Below are positions 1 to 5,579 of a stretch of DNA of 7,508 nt, in pieces. Every line of letters starts with the position of its first letter. Within the stretch, counting starts at the first letter, position 1. A program made the position numbers and the translations under genes. The notes under the pieces are model-generated. The model was not told where the DNA came from and made no database searches. It saw nothing but the letters and a program-made list of their open reading frames with translations. This stretch comes from Thiotrichaceae bacterium (GTDB lineage: Bacteria > Pseudomonadota > Gammaproteobacteria > Thiotrichales > Thiotrichaceae), in NCBI GenBank assembly GCA_027009095.1, contig JALVDG010000394.1, forward strand, positions 1 to 7,508, read 5' to 3'.

Positions 1-72
1 TTTCTGGTATTGTTCAAACAGTTCTGGTACGAAATGTTGTACTTTATTTGACTTATAGTCCTTATAAATCAA
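1..72 (-). other. Left flank; possible start of a partial unknown gene
   Basis: No secure gene is visible left of the terminator. On the minus strand a frame stays open from a stop at 76-78 to the window edge and reads, in part, SNKVQHFVPELFEQYQK, which has the composition of a soluble protein. The only start available in this frame is a TTG at 70-72, without a clear ribosome binding site before it. An AAGGA motif lies inside the frame instead. On the plus strand the same bases read FLVLFKQFWYEMLYFI and stop at 49-51, so coding on that strand is also possible. The stretch is too short to decide and I do not recognise either peptide. Confidence 0.2.
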
Positions 73-120
73 TGATTAATGCGTTTTTCAGGGCTGACTA
101 GGTAGCAAAATAAAACGGGT

Positions 121-153
121 ATAAAAAAAGCCTACATTACAAAAATGTAAGCT
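121..153 (-). terminator. Rho-independent terminator after the tRNA
   Basis: Read on the minus strand, bases 153 to 129 fold into a ten-pair stem (AGCTTACATT with AATGTAGGCT, one G-T wobble) and a five-base TTTGT loop. A run of T follows at 128-123. This is the usual form of an intrinsic terminator. It lies 20 bases past the CCA end of the tRNA and is the only clear terminator I see after rpoD, so it probably ends a shared rpoD-tRNA transcript. On the plus strand no T run follows the stem, so it is most likely one-directional. Confidence 0.85.
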
Positions 154-173
154 CTTGATATAAATAGTAAAAA

Positions 174-250
174 TGGTGGGCCTGGAAGGACTCGAACCTT
201 CGACCAATAGATTATGAGTCTACTGCTCTAACCAACTGAGCTACAGGCCC
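174..250 (-). tRNA. ileX: tRNA-Ile(CAU), the AUA-reading isoleucine tRNA
   Basis: This is a complete 77-base cloverleaf with an encoded CCA end. The acceptor stem has seven perfect pairs (GGGCCTG with CAGGCCC) and the discriminator is A. The T arm is GAAGG-TTCGAGT-CCTTC. The anticodon loop CTCATAA puts anticodon CAT at 214-216. A CAU anticodon fits elongator Met, initiator Met or Ile2. Pairs C4-G69 and C5-G68 in the acceptor stem are known features recognised by TilS, the enzyme that converts C34 to lysidine, and elongator tRNA-Met of E. coli lacks C4-G69. The perfect first acceptor pair excludes the usual bacterial initiator. In E. coli, ileX also lies downstream of rpoD. Only seven bases separate this tRNA from the rpoD stop codon, so it is probably cut out of the rpoD transcript. 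The Ile assignment is inference from these features; the tRNA itself is certain. Confidence 0.93.
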
Positions 251-257
251 TTTTGGG

Positions 258-2108
258 TTATCTTGAAGCGGTTGGCTCGTTGCTTGCTTCTAAGAAAGAG
301 CGTAGCATATCTGACCTGCTCGGATGACGCAACTTTCTTAGTGCTTTTGCTTCAATTTGTCTGATACGTTCACGTGTTACATCAAACTGTTTGCCAACTT
401 CTTCTAAGGTGTGATCGGTATTCATGTCGATACCAAAGCGCATGCGCAATACTTTTGCTTCCCTTGGCGTTAGACTACCGAGTACGTCGCGTGTTGTATT
501 ACCTAAGCTAGATGATGTCGCTGAATCCATAGGGGATTGTACATTATCATCTTGAATAAAGTCACCTAAACTTGAGTCTTCGTCATCACCGATAGGTGTT
601 GCCATTGAGATGGGCTCTTTGGCAATTTTCATTACTTTGCGTACTTTATCTTCTGGCATGTCCATTGCGACTGCTAGTTCTTCTGGCGTACCTTCCCGAC
701 CTTTTTCTTGTAGTAGTTTGCGTGATACACGATTTAGCTTGTTGATTGTTTCTATCATGTGTACAGGGATACGTATTGTACGAGCCTGATCAGCTATAGA
801 GCGTGTGATTGCTTGACGTATCCACCATGTTGCATAAGTAGAGAATTTATAACCACGACGATATTCAAATTTATCAACGGCTTTCATTAAACCGATATTA
901 CCTTCTTGAATAAGGTCTAGAAATTGTAAGCCACGGTTTGTATATTTTTTTGCAATAGAAATTACTAAACGTAGATTAGCCTCTACCATTTCTTTTTTTG
1001 CTCGACGTGCTTTTGCTTCTCCAACTGAGACGATTCGATTTAGATCTTTTACTTGTGTAATTGATAGGCTAGTTTCGTCTTGAATTTTAATTAGCTGATT
1101 TTGAAGAAACAGAATATCTTCTCTAAATACTTCTAATGCTTCTTTATATTGAGGCATCTCCTCCGTTACTTTGTCTAACCATTCTATATTGGTTTCGTTT
1201 TGAGGAAAACTTTTGACAAAGTCGATGCGCTTCATTTCTGCTTTATCAATACACAAGCGCATGATCTGACGCTCTAAACCACGAATACGTGTTATAATAG
1301 CGCTTAACTGTCCCCCTAATTGTTCTATTACAGGTGCAGTAAACTTAAATTCTAATAATTTTTGTCCTTGTGCTTTAAGTGCAGCAGCATAAGCTTCTTT
1401 GTTTTTTTCTTCGCAAGCTTTACGAGCTGCTTCGTGGAGGCTTCTTAACTCGGCAAATTTTTCTTTAGCAATTTCAGGGTCAGGTCCTATATCTTCGATA
1501 ACCTCTTCTACTTTGTCATTTTTATCATCTACTGTATCTTTGCTTTTAACAGATGCAGCAGGCACGGGAATGACATGGCGCTCTGCATCAGGATCGATAT
1601 AATCCACAATCAAATCTGTTAAACGCCCTTCATTTTCAATGATGCTATCATATTTTTTGAGTATAAATTCTGCCGAGGCAGGGAATTTTACGAGTGATTG
1701 GTAGACTTCATATAGCCCTTCTTCAATGCGTATGGCTATTTCAATTTCACCTTCTCGCGTCAATAGCTCTACCGTACCCATTTCGCGCATATACATACGC
1801 ACGGGATCTGTTGTACGACCAAATTCACTGTCAATTTTTGTCAATGCTGCCGCTGCTTCTTCTGCCGCGTCATCATCGGTATCGGTCACACCTTCTTCAG
1901 ATAGAATCAAACTATCTTCTTCGGGTGCTTTTTCAAAAACCTTAATACCCATGTCATTGATCATGGTTACAATGTCTTCTATTTGCTCAGGATCAACGAT
2001 GGTATCCGGTAAATGGTCGTTGACTTCTGCATAGGTAAGATATCCCTGCTCCTTTCCTTTTACGATAAGAGTTTTAATACTTGATTTTTGCTGTTCTTGT
2101 TCGCTCAT
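258..2108 (-). CDS. rpoD: RNA polymerase primary sigma factor RpoD (sigma-70)
   Basis: This is the housekeeping sigma factor, which binds core RNA polymerase in the cytoplasm and recognises -10/-35 promoters. The protein has 616 residues, close to the 613 of E. coli. Region 1.1 occupies about residues 1-80 and contains [17 protein letters not shown]. Region 1.2 starts at [20 protein letters not shown] (101-120). A non-conserved region spans about 130-370 and has a shorter acidic stretch than E. coli. Region 2 (about 373-450) holds the core-binding and -10 helices, including the [10 protein letters not shown] melting segment (425-434). The region 3.2 finger is [12 protein letters not shown] (507-518). 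Region 4.2 (about 566-600) holds the -35 helix-turn-helix [20 protein letters not shown]. The start matches the family N-terminus. Its ribosome binding site is weak, a GGA about 12 bases upstream. An extended -10 promoter lies just before the gene. The stop codon is seven bases from the tRNA. Confidence 0.98.
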   Translation of the reverse strand: MSEQEQQKSSIKTLIVKGKEQGYLTYAEVNDHLPDTIVDPEQIEDIVTMINDMGIKVFEKAPEEDSLILSEEGVTDTDDDAAEEAAAALTKIDSEFGRTTDPVRMYMREMGTVELLTREGEIEIAIRIEEGLYEVYQSLVKFPASAEFILKKYDSIIENEGRLTDLIVDYIDPDAERHVIPVPAASVKSKDTVDDKNDKVEEVIEDIGPDPEIAKEKFAELRSLHEAARKACEEKNKEAYAAALKAQGQKLLEFKFTAPVIEQLGGQLSAIITRIRGLERQIMRLCIDKAEMKRIDFVKSFPQNETNIEWLDKVTEEMPQYKEALEVFREDILFLQNQLIKIQDETSLSITQVKDLNRIVSVGEAKARRAKKEMVEANLRLVISIAKKYTNRGLQFLDLIQEGNIGLMKAVDKFEYRRGYKFSTYATWWIRQAITRSIADQARTIRIPVHMIETINKLNRVSRKLLQEKGREGTPEELAVAMDMPEDKVRKVMKIAKEPISMATPIGDDEDSSLGDFIQDDNVQSPMDSATSSSLGNTTRDVLGSLTPREAKVLRMRFGIDMNTDHTLEEVGKQFDVTRERIRQIEAKALRKLRHPSRSDMLRSFLEASNEPTASR

Positions 2109-2143
2109 GCTGACTGAGTTTCCGAAAAAAAGATTGGTTGATT

Positions 2144-2152
2144 ATTATAACA
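2144..2152 (-). promoter_or_regulatory. Extended -10 promoter of rpoD
   Basis: Read on the minus strand, the bases are TGTTATAAT, a perfect extended -10 element (TGn followed by consensus TATAAT at 2149-2144). No good -35 box sits at 16-18 bases; the nearest, TTGCAT, has a spacer of only 14. Extended -10 promoters tolerate a poor -35. Transcription would begin near A2138-A2139, giving a leader of about 30 bases with a run of seven T (minus strand) at 2131-2125. This promoter would let rpoD and the tRNA be made independently of upstream genes. Confidence 0.7.
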
Positions 2153-2245
2153 TAAATTTATCAATGCAATATAGGTTGGTGTATCTCAAAAGCTATAGCA
2201 ATCCTTAAATTCAAGAAGTGTAAAACTTAGAAACACATACTACCC

Positions 2246-2306
2246 CACTGCATGGGCTTTTATGCCAATGTAATTATTTGATTTAAGTTTTTAGTTCACT
2301 ACTAAA
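2246..2306 (-). other. Small hairpins in the dnaG-rpoD gap
   Basis: The 239-base gap between dnaG and rpoD contains no credible gene. Two short inverted repeats are visible. One, 2290-2306, is TTTAGT and ACTAAA around a five-base loop. The other, 2246-2270, has two four-pair stems separated by a single bulged base, with an eight-base loop. The second overlaps an alternative CCCA/TGGG hairpin at 2244-2256, so the two cannot form together. Neither is followed by a T run on the minus strand, so neither is a standard terminator. They may protect the 3' end of dnaG mRNA or be chance folds. I see no clear terminator for dnaG, so some read-through into rpoD is likely. Confidence 0.3.
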
Positions 2307-2347
2307 GCAGAGCTGTTACCGACAAAGACAGTACTATTTATGTAGTT

Positions 2348-4084
2348 TTAGGATTCTTGTAAAAGAATTAAGAAATCTTGCTTCTCTCGCTCGGTTAATC
2401 CTTCTGTTCGTTCTTTGTGTATCAGTGCTTCTAGTTTCTTCTCATTAGCCTTTTTGCGAATTTGTCGCAGACAGTCCTGAAATTCCCGTGCCAATACGTC
2501 ATTATTATCAGTATCTGGCTGCCATTTCATCAGGCGGATTAGTGAGGCTTCAAAGTCAGTGTTACGCCACCGTTCGATAAGAGAGGCTCCATTTATATGG
2601 GGGTTCTCCTCGATGGTTTCAATAAGTGTAGTCAATAAATTGGCATCTGACAGGTTTGAAAGTGCTATTTGTTCTGGGTTCTCAACATATCGTACTAATG
2701 ATGTATCATGCAGGAGTAGTGTAATTGCGTAACGAATGGGTGTGTGACGCACTTCACGGTCATTTACTCGGTGCATTCTATGTTGCGCTACAAATCCATT
2801 TCCTATTAATATTTTTTTTATATTGTTTAACTCAATACTAGTTAATACCGAAATTTCCGTCATTAACTGATCTCTTATTAGGGAATCTGGCATTTTTTTA
2901 ACTAACTCTGCTAAAGCCTGTAAAAAACGGGATTTTCCCTCTTTGCTACTAATGTTGAACTGTGCTTGCAGGTGCTTTAATAAATAGTCGCTTAATGCTA
3001 AGGCATCTTCAGCATACATCTCTTCAAAAGCTTCTTTGCCTATTTTTCTTACTAAAGAGTCTGGATCTTCTCCTTCGGCTAAAAATAAAAAGCGAATTTC
3101 TTTACCATCTACAACGGTGCTTAAAGCATTATTTAATGCACGCCAAGCGGCTTCTTTTCCTGCCCTATCGCCATCAAAACAAAAGATAACTTCTGGTACG
3201 GAACGAAATATTTGTTGTATATGCTCAGGTGTGGTCGCTGTTCCTAAGGTGGCTACTGCATAACTAATACCGTATTGCGCTAGAGCAATCACGTCCATAT
3301 AGCCTTCGACTACTATAATCCGTTCTAATTTTCTGGTCGCACCTCTTGCTTCATAAAAGCCATAAAGCTCTGATCCTTTATGAAATAGCTCTGTTTCTGG
3401 TGAGTTGATGTACTTAGGTTTTTCATCACCCATTACTCGACCGCCGAAACCAATCACCTGCCCTTTACGATTACGAATAGGGAACATAATACGATCACGA
3501 TAACGATCATAAGCCCCACCCTCATCTTTTTCGATAGCAACACCTGCTTCGATGATTTGCTGTTGTGTATAGGAAATCGAAAGATGCTTTAAAGCACTAT
3601 CCCAGCTTGGCAGAGAGTATCCAAGTTGAAATCGAGAGATTATTTCTTTACTTAAGCCTCTGTTTTCAAGATATTCTTTGGCTTTATTTGATCCTTTTAA
3701 TTGTAACTGAAAATAATCACTTGCATCTTGCAGCAAATCATAAAGATCTTTGCTGATTCTTTTTTTAGGTGCCTGATGACCACCCTCACGAGGTACATCC
3801 AGACCTAGCTGAGAGGATAATGTTTCTATTGCTTCTACATAGTCCATGTGGTCGTATTCCATTAAAAATGAAATAGCATTACCATGCACACCACAGCCAA
3901 AACAGTGGTAAAACTGCTTGCTAGTGCTCACAGTAAAAGAGGGAGTTTTTTCGTTATGAAAAGGACAACAAGCAGTATATTCTCGTCCTTTTTTCTTGAG
4001 GGGAACACGTGCGTTAATAATATCGACAATGTCTACCCTTAGTAACAGGCTATCGATAAATTCTTGTGGAATACGTCCTGCCAT
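2348..4084 (-). CDS. dnaG: DNA primase DnaG
   Basis: DnaG makes the short RNA primers that start leading-strand and Okazaki-fragment synthesis at the replication fork. The protein has 578 residues, near the 581 of E. coli. The N-terminal CHC2 zinc-binding domain (about 1-100) keeps its ligands C40, H43, C61 and C64. The RNA polymerase core (about 110-430) carries YRDRIMFPIRN (195-205) and GFGGRV (212-217). Its TOPRIM fold begins with VVEGYMDV (258-265) and holds the metal-binding acidic residues E260, D304, D306, D340 and D342, equivalent to E265, D309, D311, D345 and D347 of E. coli. The C-terminal part, from about 434, corresponds to the DnaB helicase-binding domain. The start is the family start; the Shine-Dalgarno is weak (GAG about 11 bases upstream) and lies within a hairpin. 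The gene follows gltD by 28 bases. A run of eight A residues and three AUA codons fall at residues 422-427. Confidence 0.97.
   Translation of the reverse strand: MAGRIPQEFIDSLLLRVDIVDIINARVPLKKKGREYTACCPFHNEKTPSFTVSTSKQFYHCFGCGVHGNAISFLMEYDHMDYVEAIETLSSQLGLDVPREGGHQAPKKRISKDLYDLLQDASDYFQLQLKGSNKAKEYLENRGLSKEIISRFQLGYSLPSWDSALKHLSISYTQQQIIEAGVAIEKDEGGAYDRYRDRIMFPIRNRKGQVIGFGGRVMGDEKPKYINSPETELFHKGSELYGFYEARGATRKLERIIVVEGYMDVIALAQYGISYAVATLGTATTPEHIQQIFRSVPEVIFCFDGDRAGKEAAWRALNNALSTVVDGKEIRFLFLAEGEDPDSLVRKIGKEAFEEMYAEDALALSDYLLKHLQAQFNISSKEGKSRFLQALAELVKKMPDSLIRDQLMTEISVLTSIELNNIKKILIGNGFVAQHRMHRVNDREVRHTPIRYAITLLLHDTSLVRYVENPEQIALSNLSDANLLTTLIETIEENPHINGASLIERWRNTDFEASLIRLMKWQPDTDNNDVLAREFQDCLRQIRKKANEKKLEALIHKERTEGLTEREKQDFLILLQES
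2804..2821 (-). other. Possible slippery A8 site and AUA cluster in dnaG
   Basis: Codons 422-427 of dnaG read ATA AAA AAA ATA TTA ATA, with eight A in a row at 2819-2812. The heptamer A AAA AAA is in the register required for ribosomal -1 slippage. The -1 frame adds 11 codons (NINRKWICSAT) and stops at TAG 2780-2778; loss of one A gives Tyr then TAA. Both outcomes end the protein near residues 425-435, just where the helicase-binding domain should begin. A GAG lies 11 bases upstream of the heptamer, only a weak stimulator. The site is seen directly; any slippage is inference. Confidence 0.25.
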
Positions 4085-4085
4085 G

Positions 4086-4117
4086 GATAGGTATCTCTAA
4101 CAAGGATATTGCCTATC
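4086..4117 (-). promoter_or_regulatory. Hairpin bridging the gltD stop and dnaG start
   Basis: On the minus strand GATAGG (4117-4112) pairs with CCTATC (4091-4086). Inside it, TATC (4108-4105) pairs with GATA (4095-4092), with a three-base CAA bulge and a nine-base loop. The gltD stop codon TAG is part of the outer stem, and the dnaG ATG begins one base after the stem. The weak dnaG Shine-Dalgarno (AGAGAT) is partly in the inner stem. No T run follows, so it is not a terminator. A ribosome finishing gltD would open it, which suggests translational coupling. Confidence 0.45.
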
Positions 4118-5564
4118 GTGGCAGATTGGTACTACCCATTAAATAGGCATCAACAGCATGGGCACATTGGCGACCTTCGCGTATTGCCCATACGACTAAA
4201 GATTGTCCACGACGCATATCACCTGCAGCAAATACTTTATCGACTGAAGTGTAATAGGCTCTTTCACCTTCGGTATTACCTTGCACATTACCACGGGCAT
4301 CAAAGTCTACGGCTAATTCTTCGAGCATCCCTTCTTGTACAGGGTGAACAAAGCCCATCGCTAACATGGCAATATCAGCTTTTAGCTCAAATTCAGAACC
4401 TTCTACTTCAGTCATTTGCCAATTTCCATCGGCATCTTTATCCCACTCGACCTTAGCACACTGAATAGCAGTCAATTCACCAGCATCATTGGCTATAAAT
4501 TCTTTGGTGACAACAGAGAATAAACGCTCACACCCTTCTTCTTGCGAGGTTGAGGTGCGCATTTTATCTGCCCAGTCAGGCCATGTTAGGTCTTTATTTT
4601 CTTTTTCTGGTGGTGCAGGAAGAATTTCGAGTTGTGTGATGGATGCAGCTCCATGACGTACCGATGTTCCGATACAATCCGATCCTGTATCACCACCACC
4701 GATAACCACAACGTGCTTATCTTTTGCGGAAATAACTTTTTCTTCACCATGCACACCTTGAATCCATTTGGTGTTGGCTTTTAAGAAATCCATTGCAAAA
4801 TAAATACCTTTTGAGTCACGCCCTGTAATCGGTAAATCACGCGGCTGCTCTGAACCGCCTGTAAGAACAACTGCATCATAATCTTCAAGTAATGATTTTG
4901 CAGGAATATCAACACCAATGTGGGTATTGGTTTTAAACTCGACACCTTCTGCTGCCATCTGTTCCATACGGCGATCTATCAGCTTTTTATCCAGTTTAAA
5001 GTCTGGAATACCAAAACGAGTCAGACCTCCTATTCGCTCTTCTTTTTCAAATAAAACAACATCATGCCCTGCACGAGCTAGTTGTTGCGAAGCCGCCATT
5101 CCCGCAGGTCCTGAGCCTACTATCGCAATACGTTTACCTGTCTTCTTTGTGGCAATTTCAGGCTTGACCCAGCCTTCATCAAAGCCTTTATCGACGATAG
5201 CGCATTCAATGGTTTTAATCGTTACTGGCTCATCTTCAATATTTAAAGTACATGATTCTTGACACGGTGCTGGACAAATTCTCCCAGTTATTTCTGGAAA
5301 ATTATTGGTTAAATGCAAAATATCTAGCGCACTTTTCCAGTCATCTTTATAGACCAAGTCATTCCAGTCGGGAATTAGATTGTTGACTGGACAGCCTTGA
5401 TGACAAAATGGAATACCACAATCCATACAACGAGCGGCTTGATGTGTCATTTCATCCGCAGAGAGAGGAATAACAAATTCGTTAAAATTTAGTATACGCT
5501 CTTCTATTTTTTTATAAGAGCGATCTTTACGTGCGTATTCTTTAAAACCTGTTGGCTTACCCAT
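4113..5564 (-). CDS. gltD: Glutamate synthase [NADPH] small subunit GltD
   Basis: GltD is the electron-entry subunit of cytoplasmic glutamate synthase (GOGAT). It oxidises NADPH on its FAD and passes electrons through iron-sulfur centres to the FMN of GltB. The protein has 483 residues, about the family length. The N-terminal domain has cysteine groups C46, C49, C54, C58 ([14 protein letters not shown]) and C97, C101, C105 (CPAPCQESC), the pattern that binds the [4Fe-4S] centres. The FAD-binding fold begins at IVGSGPAG (148-155) with acidic E173 at the end of the second strand. The NADPH fold begins at [13 protein letters not shown] (285-297). The second FAD motif, [21 protein letters not shown] (444-464), closes the protein. 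It follows gltB by 15 bases with a strong ribosome binding site, and dnaG follows 28 bases after its stop. Related proteins such as the small subunit of NADH-GOGAT or dihydropyrimidine dehydrogenase are unlikely because gltB is adjacent. Confidence 0.96.
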   Translation of the reverse strand: MGKPTGFKEYARKDRSYKKIEERILNFNEFVIPLSADEMTHQAARCMDCGIPFCHQGCPVNNLIPDWNDLVYKDDWKSALDILHLTNNFPEITGRICPAPCQESCTLNIEDEPVTIKTIECAIVDKGFDEGWVKPEIATKKTGKRIAIVGSGPAGMAASQQLARAGHDVVLFEKEERIGGLTRFGIPDFKLDKKLIDRRMEQMAAEGVEFKTNTHIGVDIPAKSLLEDYDAVVLTGGSEQPRDLPITGRDSKGIYFAMDFLKANTKWIQGVHGEEKVISAKDKHVVVIGGGDTGSDCIGTSVRHGAASITQLEILPAPPEKENKDLTWPDWADKMRTSTSQEEGCERLFSVVTKEFIANDAGELTAIQCAKVEWDKDADGNWQMTEVEGSEFELKADIAMLAMGFVHPVQEGMLEELAVDFDARGNVQGNTEGERAYYTSVDKVFAAGDMRRGQSLVVWAIREGRQCAHAVDAYLMGSTNLPR

Positions 5565-5570
5565 GATATT

Positions 5571-5577
5571 TCTCCTT
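5571..5577 (-). promoter_or_regulatory. Strong ribosome binding site of gltD
   Basis: The minus strand reads AAGGAGA seven bases or fewer from the gltD ATG at 5564-5562, close to the ideal Shine-Dalgarno sequence and spacing. It fixes the gltD start and contrasts with the weak sites before dnaG and rpoD. The site sits entirely in the 15-base gltB-gltD gap, as expected for two subunits made together. Confidence 0.85.
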
Positions 5578-5579
5578 GT

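Noticed and set aside
2..29. Direct repeat TTCTGGTA at 2-9 and 22-29, with a similar string at 3191-3200 in dnaG
   Set aside because: Eight to ten bases, only two or three copies and no flanking structure; the copies encode ordinary Val-Pro-Glu codons in possible or real frames, so chance is enough.
1..250. tRNA 3' end as a phage or island attachment site
   Set aside because: No duplicate of the tRNA 3' end, integrase or mobile gene is visible, and the tRNA is followed directly by its own terminator.
304..332. Possible tRNA promoter inside the rpoD 3' end (TTGCGT, 17 bases, TATGCT on the minus strand)
   Set aside because: The spacing is ideal but the boxes are weak and are explained by codons for the conserved [12 protein letters not shown] end of sigma region 4, so it cannot be separated from chance.
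1399..2034. Plus-strand open frames opposite rpoD
   Set aside because: They lie antisense to a well-conserved rpoD coding region, overlap one another, and their translations look like low-complexity shadows without family features.
2962..3756. Plus-strand open frames opposite dnaG
   Set aside because: They are antisense to the conserved primase core and have no recognisable protein features.
4109..5262. Plus-strand open frames opposite gltD
   Set aside because: The gltD protein is complete and conserved across this stretch; the antisense frames resemble no known protein.
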